Positions 26,364-38,300 of a stretch of DNA of 64,000 bases are shown one piece after another. Origin of the DNA: Mermis nigrescens (taxonomy: Eukaryota > Nematoda > Enoplea > Mermithida > Mermithidae). Under the pieces are notes generated by a model, which worked only from the letters and a program-made list of their open reading frames with translations, searched no databases and was not told the DNA's origin. Both the position numbers and the translations under genes were made by a program. The DNA is taken from contig JAVLUZ010000226.1 of NCBI GenBank assembly GCA_036768485.1, forward strand, positions 1 through 64,000, read 5' to 3'. Numbering within the stretch: position 1 is the stretch's first letter; every line of letters begins with the position of its first letter.

Positions 26364-29300
26364 TAATAATAAACATAATAATAATTTTCATTATAGGAAA
26401 CGATTATAGAACGATAAGCTAAATTGGACGCTAAAAGATTTTTAAAGATAAAGCCAAATGTTTGCATTTAAAGTCCCGGAAAGTTTAACAAAAAGACTGA
26501 CCAAACACTGGATGCTCCATAAGAAAACGCTGCAATGCGTATATCCAATTCCAGCCGGGCAAAAAAATCAACACGGCGCCTGGCCGATTCAAAGCTCGAA
26601 TATGTGTCAATAATGCCTGCGAATTCAAGCAAAATGCTCTATGATTTCTGAACAATTTATTGTTCATGAATTGAATCAGATTCACCTTATGATTATGTAC
26701 TTAATGCCCAGAAAGAACTCCCCAATTTTATTAAGTTAAAAAGAAAACAGACTAGAATGTTCTAAACGTTTTTAGCGCAGGTTATCGACTAGTGCAGGGG
26801 CAGGGGCGTAACCAGCCGGGGCGAGGAAGGGGACCCGGGCTCCCCCTTCCGAAATGTAAAATATTTTCATTTTTCACAAGGGTTACAATTAATTAAAAGT
26901 GAATATCTCTAGGAAAAACTGAACAATAATTATGAAATTTGGAATAAGCACATCAGGTAAGCCCTTAAATACAAATATAAGAAAACGTTGCTGCAGCTCA
27001 ATTACTGCTGAGAAAGCCACGCCTTTATTGATCAACTCTCGTAAAAGGAGGGGACTGGAGTAAACTCACCTATGTATGCCTGTGAAAGTTGTAAGAATGT
27101 ACTGAAAGTAAGACTTCCGCTAGAAAAACGCAAAAAAATCTAAGTATATTCTGTGACTTATGAAGAAAGCATGCATTCACAAAACACTGTTCACTGGCTC
27201 AGAACACGAGATTATGAGGAAGCATTGATGTTTTAATAACCGATTTAGCATCTTATCGATATCAGATTTCTCTTTCAATATATAACCAATATTCAGTACG
27301 TATGTATATTGTCAATGGCTTCATAAATGAAATATGGAAAGCAAACGATATTAATTGCTGCTCCAGAGCAGTGCGTGCCATGCTAGCGTAAGAGTGCATA
27401 TTATGTCGTTTTTTGATTCGCCTCTTTTCTAGAAATATGTATGTAAGCTGTTCATTTTATTTATATATATTTACATCGGAGGTGCTACTTCGCTTCTGCG
27501 GGCCGCAGAATATACAGGGTGGTTAATAACCTTTTGCTAGGGTGTCAGTGCTATAACTATAGAACTTGGGGTTAAACCAAATATACCATTGGATAGAGAA
27601 TTTAAAACGGAATTTATTGATGCCAGATCAAAAATCAGTGTGCCTAAGACCGTCAAGTGAAATAGTTTTTAAACGATCGGGGTATGAACACAATTAATAA
27701 ATGTCGATTTTCGATACTTATCAAAATATTTTTCACGTTTCTGTACAAAGTTTTACATCAATACCAATTAGGTCCTATTTTGGGTCTGAAAAATATTTGG
27801 TCGTTGGTCAGACTGTTTTTGTTCACGACAAGGCGCCTTGCATGCGAGCTAATGCAACCCAACATTTCTTAAAACAATCAAACGTCCAATTTTAAGGGTA
27901 ACGATATTTAGCCCGGAAATTCACTCAACTTAAATGCCGCCGAAACCATTGGGCAATTCATAGAGATGAAGTCGAGGCGCAAATACTTGCTAAAATCTGA
28001 CTGGTCGATAATCATATGAAATTTTGCACAGAAAGGAGGAAAATATTTGGAAAAGTCTTGAAAATCGACTTAGTCTGTTTATTGGTATGAGCTCATACCA
28101 GATCAGTTTGAAAACTGTTTCTTGCACAAGTGATAGGCATACTGATCATTAATCTGATATCAATTGATTCCGTTTCACATTATCTATCTATTGGTATATT
28201 TGGTTTGATCCCAAGCCCTGTAGTTATAGCGCTGACCCCCTAGCAAAAGGTTGCTAACCACCCGGTACTTCGATTTTTTCGTCTTTTTCGCAAAAGTCTT
28301 ATTTTAAGTATGTACATTCTTACAACTTTCACAGACAACTTACCCTAGCCCACTCTTTTATGTCCTTAAAGATGCGTAATTCCAAGTATATTTGTCTTGT
28401 TTCTTCCATCGGAGCATTTTTCTTTGCTAGTTAAATAATAAACATAACTAGAATCTAAATAAACTATTACATACAACCAATCGAGTACGAATTATGTATG
28501 TATTTCAATAGCTTTGATTAACAAAAATACATATCATTTCGTATTGCAGAACTCGAACGTATGTACGTAAATAGTGCTGATTCAATGTAACAACGTGATA
28601 TACGCATTGGAAACATATCATCATTCGATTGTGAAAACCCTCTAGTCAGTTCTATGAAATAAATTTACATACATTTTATGCACAATCAATTTTTCTGCAC
28701 TGACATGCTCCTTCAATTTTGTTCAGTTGTTTATGCAGAGGAACAGTTTTTCAATATCTTAGCAAAACGACCTGTACACACATTTGTATGAATGCATAAA
28801 TTAACGATCTGAATTTTGAATCAAACGTTAGTAAATTACTCGAAATGAAGAAGCCACTTAAATTTTGATAATATTTAGAAGCATTTAAATCAGATTGATG
28901 ACGAAGAAATGAAATTTCATCTATGTAACGCGTTAATTATGTGTTAAATATGCATAGTGGTTAGGATCTCACCTCAACTAGCTCAAAAGACATTTCTTTC
29001 TCTGACAATCGCGACATGGCCAACTTAACTTCTGGTGGATAATTGGCCAAATAATTGTCATGCGCAGGTTCCTAAATCCATTACAGCATCAAATTTATAA
29101 CATGAAAAATAATACCTAATAATAATGTTAAATGTTATGCACAATGACAAATGCAATGACACAAATATTTAAATAACGGCTCTGTTCAACCACTTTTAAT
29201 TTATGAAAATAGTAAGTTTTTAATATTACATCGGAAAATTTTTACAAAAAAAAGAGAAAAATGTTTCGAGCATATGTATCTTAAAAAAAGATCAAAGGAT

Positions 29301-32300
29301 CATCCCTCGTATGCTAACTCTCATGTCTACAAAACAAGAATGTCCTTTCATAATTTTATAACCTCCGTCAAGCCACTTGTTTAGTCCTATTTCTAAATTT
29401 TATAATTTTTTTCAGTTTTTTCAATTTTTTTCTTTTGTGATTTATGTTCATACCTCTACCTAATTCTTAAATTTTCAATTTGGAAAAAATTGAAAAGCTC
29501 ATCTCTATTCGCCAGCTATGTATATTCGTTGACTTCCTTATAAAACGATCAACTAGCCAAGCAAGTTTATAAGTTTAAAGTCAGTTAATGTAGGTTTTGA
29601 GTAATGTTTTATGTACACATTAAAATCTATACAGACCCGTACCTAAAAATCGCCTAAATGGGGGAAGCGAACCCAAAATAAATTGGTTTATATCTCGGAA
29701 ATGTCGTTGTGCTACACAGCTTGCGAAACCCGCACTTTTCCGCGTATTTTTTTGACATGGCTATTTAGTAAAATCATAAAATTCAAGCTTTTCGAATGGC
29801 GCAAAGAGCCAGGAATTTCAACATTTTATGACTAAGGCATGCAATTTTTCCATCTTTCCGTGCATTATCTTATCTTTCAAAATTTTTTTTAGGCGACCAG
29901 CTATATTAATATGACCCTGCCTACATAAATTTTAAGCAGTTATAAAAACAACGCTAACCCCTACAAAGTTCGATCACGCGGCGCAAAAACATGAGCTTTT
30001 ATACATTTAAAGCAAAACTTTAAGGAAACGATTAGCCAGCCATTACATAAGACTTTAAAAAAGAAAATATCCATTCCATACTAATGGGGTTGTAACTAAT
30101 TTTCAAATACCTACAGATCTAAGACAGACAAAAGAATATACTTGACAGAACTTAACGGAGCCAAGCAAGCGTCCAAAACACGCTCTACATATATGTATAT
30201 GTATGTATAAAAAGTACAATGAAATGGAGTTTAAGAAAGCAATTTACGGTACGAAAAAGACTGCCACAATCCGGTTATACTCTGCCGCATTATGTTCACT
30301 AAATCAGAAAAAAATTTGGAAAGCATGTGCAAACTTGGACTGTTTTTTGGCTTACTACATACATACGTACATACAGATGTAGCTCAAAAGTATACTAAAA
30401 GCCTGTTTTAATGATCTTCTACGTACATACATATATGCACTTTAAAAATTCAAAATTTTTTTCCCGAGAAACCATTGCGATAGATCAGAGATTGCGTTTC
30501 TGGATTGTAGCCGTATTGCTTAATGCATGTCAAATTGACTCATTCCGCTAGATGCACAGTAAAGTACCGCGTTTTGTTTAGTAAAATAGGGCTTTTCGAC
30601 CTTCGGTGCCGCAGTTTAGCCAATTTCTGGGTTTCTGATAATAAAAAATACTAAAAATTTCTCAAAACGGCGCGAAGCGGCGAAAAATTTGACAGTTTTG
30701 CCTTTATAAATGCAGGCTTTGCCATAATAAAGACATTTATTCGTAAAAATTTTTGAGAATTCGACGCCTTTTTACAGTTCGTCTACCTAAAAATCTTAGA
30801 ATGTACATATGCACACATTTACAAAGAAGGTCCGGAAAAGTCTTTGTACATACATCAAAAAAAATATTTGCCGGATACAGAAAAAAACCATGAACAAGTG
30901 TCTGGAAAAATAGTTTTTCTGTAAAACGATAATAAGATAAAAATGTGAGATTTGAAAAAAGTCACGGTCATTTCAACTTCAGAAGTCGATTATAAACGAA
31001 GCAAGCATGTTGGTAAAACTCGCTATTAAAATGTCTTTTATTAAACGCAATAATTTACATCTATGTTATCTTTTCAAGTTAGTCTGTTGGAAAGATTGCA
31101 AATTTTCGTTAGTGCCGAAATCGAATTTTCTGACAATTACACTGAAGATTTTGAAAGCTAAACAACATTACTTTCTCGCAGTGTATTTACAGCAACTTCT
31201 ATGTATATGAAAAACTTACGTCTCCATCCTCAACGAATTCTTCCTCGTCGTTGTTGTTATTTCTCCCACGCTTTTCCGGAGGAGGAGGCATAAACTCGAG
31301 CATTTGTATAGCATCTTCCAGAAAGTAATCTTAAAATATAAATAATCAAAAATAAAATGTAAATAAAAAATAAATAATAAAAAATTTTATGTAATATAGG
31401 TAAATGCGCTTCTGTAATATATATGTAAATGCAAAGCCATTATCATATATCACCATTCTGTGGAAGCAGCATATAAATAGAATGGTTAATATCCGTCGTC
31501 ATCTTGCATAATCCAGCAAACATGTTGCATAATAAGATGGATATCCCATCATTCACACATAAACATGTAAAAAGGAGAAAAACCCTGTCTGAAATGTTGA
31601 AAAATCAGGCATTGCTAGTGCTAGGCATTTTTAGGAAGACGAATTGTGTTGCAAGAAAATTTTCGAGCTTAATGTGGGAAAATCCAAGCTAGCTACTCAA
31701 ATTCTCTAATTGTAAGCTCACATTCGACTGGAAAAGTTCGCCCGCTAACTTCCAGCACTGGACAATTGTCAAAATACGTTGAGAAAGCCGTTGTATCGAC
31801 CGTTGCCGACATGAGAACAACGCGCAATTGTGGATAGGCCCGCAACATGTCTCTAAGCACTATCATTAGGAAATCGGTCTGAAATAAAATGAATATTAAA
31901 TATACAGGGTGTTTCAAAAAAAGCGAAACCCATATCCGACCCTTTAGCTTTTAAACGACTCGCTCGATTTTAATGCAAGTTGCATTAGTCAATAGACAAA
32001 AACCGTCGTAAGAATCTTGCAAAGTTTCGTACCCGAAGCTTGATCTGTTCTTGTACAAATCGCATTCAGGTAAAAGTCGTTTTTTAAAATTAAATACTAT
32101 CGTGGTAAGAAACAAATCACGTGTTTGCGACGCTGTAGCTTCTGATCGAGTAAACATTTTGAAATACTTATTCAGAAGCCCATTTATCTAGCTGTTTGCC
32201 TCTAAATTTTCGTACTATTTCGCTTGTTGGTTCGAGAGCTATTGAGCTTTCGTCAACGGTCAATCTTTCGGTCATTCACAAGCGCAAGCTAACTCAAAAC

Positions 32301-35300
32301 CTGTTTATTGAAGGCTACATACCAACAATAAAAGGAAAGCAAAAAGAAAAATCAGAAAATGAATCTGTGACTGAATGCGCTGCATTTCACAGCGGGGACT
32401 CGATGTGGCCGCCTGCTTGATCAAACACTAAACTTGCCAACAGGTTTGATTATTTTGCCATTGCTGACTGAATGACCTTTAGCGAAAGCTCAATAGGTCT
32501 CGAACCAATAAGCGAAATAGTATGAAAATTCAGATGCGAAAAATTATGAAAATTCGAGGCAAATAGCTATATAAATATGTAGTCTTTTAAATAGAGTAGG
32601 CCGTATTCTAAAATGTTAACTCGATTAAAAGCTGCAGCGTCGCAAGCACGCGATTAGTTTCTTGACACGCATTGTATTTAGAGAAAAAAGTACTTTTACC
32701 TAAATGAGCGTTGTAGAAGAACAAATCAAGCTTCGGATACGAAACTTTGCAAGATTCTTACGAAGGTTTTTGTCTAGGGTTCTTTTTTTAAACACCCCGT
32801 GTCCCTGTATATACAGGATTGCCCATAAAAAAGCTGCACACCGATGTTATATCATAACTTTGACAATTATCGACATACATTTCTATGGCCAGCTGCATAT
32901 AAATAGATAAACATGTCTTTGTTTGAACCGCGTAAAAAATTTTGGCCAGCTGCCAGCATTTATGGCAATTTGTTTACACCTCACTTTATCATTGTCTGAA
33001 ATTCAGAGTTTCTGCATTATATCACATTACTGTGGAAATAAATATCGTTTTTGTACAATATACATATGCTGTCGAAAAAATTAATTAGTACATTGCTTGA
33101 ACCCCCAGGGTAGATACGCGTCCTCTAAGAGCGAAAATTTCAATCTATCGTCAGAGAGAGCAAATCAATGGCATAACCAATGACACTTTCGGCGTTTAAA
33201 CAAACAGAGCTGGGTGTAAACAAATCGCATTACCGCCCAAACCATTGACATTTGGGAAAATTTTTTTAAAGTTCGAAGGATATCATTTTTATCAATCTAC
33301 ATAATGCAGCCGGTCATAAAATTTTATATTAATATCAGCCGAAGTGATTACCTACATATTAATTCTGAGTGTAGCCTTTATTCGACCACTTGTGTGATAA
33401 GTGTTGTTGCGAAAAAATGCTGTCGTTTAATTAACCACAATTAATTAATTAAGGTGATCAGGTTTCAGCGTAGTTACTTTTTCGAACTTTGAACTTCAAT
33501 TATGCAGCATTCGAAAGAAACAAAAAATTCATTTTCTCGGAAAAAAACATACAATGTCCTGAATTATCTTGAAATATTCTATCGCAAATACGTTTGACAG
33601 CTCACAGAAAAAGCGAAATAAAGATAAAAAAGTGTAGTCGAACATAAACGAGACGTACGTATATAGCAAAAGGAGACAAGCAAGTCCCAATAATTACAAT
33701 TATTCATACATCAATCCATCTATGTAGATACTCGTATCTTCTCTGAAGTTCCTTTTGATAAAGAACAACTTGAATTTTAGAAAGATTAGGAATTTATCAA
33801 TCTACTAATCAAAAAATCATAAAGTCCGATCATTCAAAAAGATTTGTTTTTGTGGTTTCTAACAGTTTGGGACAGTTTTTGAACAAAAAGCTATAATAGT
33901 CATTGCTGCCCGACTTTTTTCCAAGAGCACATGCATCAGAAACGATAATTTGGAATTGTTAATTTCACTTCAGTGTTTTTTTGCACAAGATCCGTTTGCA
34001 TGTATGTACATGTAAAGAGATGGTCCCTAAGAGTCTTTGTAGATTTTATGCACACAAATTTTTAGGTACTGTAATATGGTACAGTAGCGATTTTAGTGTA
34101 GTAAAAACAAAGTTGTTCGACCTTTGATAGTGTATTTAAGCTAATTTCTGGGTTTATGAGGGCAAAAATCACTAAGAATCGTCTTAAAATGACGCGAAGT
34201 GCCGAAACATTTGACATTTTTCTTTCGAATGCAATTTCTGCGAATTTCAGACCTGTTTTGCAGTTTTTGATTTTCCCAAAAATCTTTGTACATTATACAA
34301 AGACGGTCACGAAAAGTCTTTGTACATTGGGAAAAATCTTTGCCGAATACAAAAAACCGTGTTCAAGTTACATATATGTATAGTACTACGTTTTCAATGT
34401 AAACAAGAGTAGGTAGAGCAAAAGGTTAAATTTACATTCAAATCCCTCTCGTGTATTTCGTCGACAATAACATGCGAGATGCCTCTTAAACCGTATTCCA
34501 ATTTTCGCAGCAAGACACCAATAAAAACAATACTACTTTTTGAAAAATATTAAGACTAAACTAATCTAACGCGCACAACAAGGAATCAACACTGAAAACT
34601 AGAAAGTATTTGTCAGTCTATTAGACAAGAAGTGAAATATTCTAAATTTCGAAACGTTGATTGAATGCTTTAATTTTAGCAAAACATGTACATACACCTA
34701 ATTTACAGAGAACCGTATGCAGGGAGTACAGGAGCCAGTATTAAACCTCAAAGTGTCCAGGTGTAAAAGTGGTCGGCGTACACTTTGAGGCAGTGTTTTT
34801 TTGCACAAGGTCCGTTTGTACATGTACCGAGATGGTCCTTGAAAGACTTTGTACATTTTGTACACACAAATTTTTGGGTACTATAATATGATACAGAAGC
34901 GATTTTAGTCTAGTAAACACAGAGTTGTTCGACCTCTGGTAGTGTATTTTAGCTAATTTCCGACTTTCTGAGTGCATAAATCATTAAGAATCGTCTTAAA
35001 ACGGCGCGGAGCGCCGAAAAATTTTACATGTCTCGTTAGAAATGCAATTTCTGCCATTATAAAGATATAAAGAACGCACAGCCGAAAATTTTTGCGAATT
35101 TTATACCTTTTTTGAAGTTTTTGTCTTCCAAAACTCTTTTTACATGAACAACGATGGTCTCGAAAAGTCTGTGTACATCGAGAAAAATCTTTGCCGAATA
35201 CAAAAAAAAGCGCGCTTTGAGGTAATTTTAGAGCCACCTAAAAGTGTCCTAATCGTCTGTTATTTGTTTTTTGCATGATACATAACAAAGTGGTACGGCA

Positions 35301-38300
35301 TCAGATGTAATTAACTGGTATGCATAAATAAGTTTGTTTACAGAATTTTATACTCATTAGACTGGTCACAAAAATCATTCCGGGCAGTTTCGTGCTCTTG
35401 AAGGCATATTTCAGAGACTTTCTGAACTCGGAAAGTCAAATCAAACTAGTTTAGAAAGGTAAATCAACCAATAGAAAATATGCCAATTCTGCACTCAACC
35501 GCACAACTTTTGCAGGCACGTAGCTGGCCGTCCTATTTTGAGGGTACTAGGCCCAAAAAAGCCAAAAATAGCACAAAATAACGATTAAAAAGTCACATTT
35601 GTCCGATTTTTCTGAATTTTGGGGTCCGGACCCCCATCACCCCAGAGCTACGTGCCTTAACTATTGGTCGTTTTGCCGTTGTAAACTGGTTCAATTTGAT
35701 TTCAGCAATTTGAAAAGTCTTTGTCTGAAATATGCCTTTAGTGTAAGCAGGAGCCTTAAATTAGGACAGCGTTTTCAACACTTACTCTTTTGTTCTTCGA
35801 ACATTGCAATATGCTCTGAAGCTAATGACCTTTCTTTGTGATATATTGTTTTGCATTTCTTTGGCAATGTTCAAAGCATTTTTTGTTACTTTAAAATGAA
35901 AGAAGACTAACGGCTTATTTAGCATAATGTTGATATACATATGTATAATTATTAATTATTAAACAACTGTTTCAATAAGCACGACCATCAGTCGTGTTCT
36001 TGAAGAAATTTGTACCCCGCCCCCCTCTCCCGCAAAATGGCTGCCGATCCCAGAATGATTGATTTTACAAAAAAAATCGTTAAAAGTTTGCTGTTTTACG
36101 CGTATTTAGCCAATTTTTGATTGATTAACGTCAAATTATCGGCGTTTCACGCTATTTTCATATTTTCCTGACTATATTAACTTCAATTTACTGAAATTAT
36201 TTTAACTTTGTTTCTAAATTTGTTAGGTTTTTATGTTATAGATAAAAGGAGCATTGTTAAAAACGTAAAAATTGTGTTTTTCATAAGTAACCAACGTGTT
36301 TTAAGTCAAAAAATCACTTTAAAGACAAAATTTATACGGCTGACCCCTAGATTTCCCACAAACTTCGCATTATTAATTTATTTGGTACATTAATTGATGA
36401 CACTTTCAGTTTCGTTCACTTTTTATTAGTCTTATTTATTGAGAAAAAAATGTCGTGACACTTTGGAGTAACGCTTGATACATCGGACACTTTGAGGTAA
36501 ACTCGGACACCTTGAGGTGCCTTAAAGTATCCGGCCGGACACTTTGAGTTATACCAGACACTATTTATCTTGATAAATTTATCTATTTAAAAAAATATAT
36601 ATTTAAATGAATTTACTTATTTATATTTATTTGTCTATTGCAAAAATTGCAAAAAAACCTTGAAGGTTAATTAACAACTTCCGGTTGTACCAAAAATCGT
36701 AGATTTTCAATTTGATGAAATGTTGGTCCATAAGTACGTGTAATAGGGAAGATGGAGGATCGCTTATCCAAAGTTGAAGGTCCCCATGCCCTCGAGCCAG
36801 AAAATTTTTGCCTCTCCGATTTTTGGCAAAAAAATTGCATTTTTGGACCATTTTTAGGTGTTTTCGTGCCACTTTGGCCGAAAACTAAAGTCATACCCCC
36901 TCTCTACTTAAAAACGGCTGGGGTACCCACGCCTGAAATTTCGAGCCCTCACATGCAACTGTTGGTCCGTGTTAATTTTGCCTTGATTCTACTACTATTT
37001 TCGATAAACATTTCGGTATGTAGGTAAGCAATTTTCCATTATATTTTATGCCAGTCTGCAACGTTATCAGATGGACAAAGAATACGTTCGCGAGTGCTAT
37101 AAAAGCACAAAAACACAGTAGGTAAGGTAGTAAGATAAGTAGGAAAAATCTTCTTTTGCAAAAATTTTTAAGATATTACAACAACAAGCACATACATATG
37201 TACTGTACTACATTTTCCTCATTTTTTAAATTTATTAAATTTATTATTTTTTTCAATAATCTACTTTTGCTCACCAATAGTGCAAAACCAAATGGATCCG
37301 TACGGACGAGGCAAAACGGATTCGAATCGAACGCTGTAACCGGTCGATTGGCCCAACATTTCGCAACGCTCAGCCGCTACTCGTTCAGAAACCGAAATTG
37401 CCGAAATGCGCCTCGGTTGCGTAACGACAACGTTGCAATGAGCTCCTTTTTGTCGCTCGATCGCGTCGTCCAAAATGTACTGACAAACCTGGCAAAACAA
37501 TAGCACCAAAATAAAAAAATTGATAAAAAGACAAAATAAATAAAAAATAAAGTATAAATAAATAAAATACAATGTTTATTGGCCAAATTTATAACTTTTG
37601 ATTAATTATTCACATTTTTCATTTAAGCTAACTCAATTTATTCACAATCTTTAATTCGCTTTTACAGTAATACAGTCGAACTTGCTTAATGCGTACACTC
37701 AAGGAACCAAGCCCTTCTGTATGCATTATCCGAGTGCACGCATTATCCGAATACCCCAGATTTTTAACAAGGAATACAACTATTATGCGATAAAATCATT
37801 TTTCTAAGAAAAAATCAACAATACAAGTCTGCTTTAACATATTTTCACGCTTAAAGTCACGTAAATTTTCGATATCATTCATTTCGCTGAATAGCTTTGT
37901 GTCACAATCGTTCTGTGCCATTAAAAACTTTCGTATGTTCGATATACTCAGTTTAAAATCCTGATAGCTCGGAACCGTTTCTGTTTCTCCTAGATCGTCC
38001 AGGTCACGAAACTAGCACATTTACAAAACAAGTAGGAGCAACACTCATCTCGATGTGCCTAAAGTACTTGCATAAACACAGAACTTGCTGTAATTTGTCA
38101 ACATTTTTAAATTTGTCCCCAGAGAAACTTTGTTTTTTGGAAAAAGCCATGACCAATTCAAAAATAACAATTCGCTTAAGGCTGAATGCCCTTAAAAATT
38201 TAGAATTCTAAGCTTTTCAAAGAGAAGCTAAAGATTCAGGCTAAAAATTATACACATTTAAGAAAACAGGCTCGCACAACACAGAAGTCAATTTGACCAA

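Noticed and set aside
26067..26391. Poly-Asn / poly-Tyr frames.
   Set aside because: Translation of the AAC/AAT microsatellite.
32196..32420. 74-codon plus frame.
   Set aside because: It lies in the fold-back palindrome.
37261..37274. Read-through of exon 11 into GEQK.
   Set aside because: It is the consensus donor GTGAGC read as codons.
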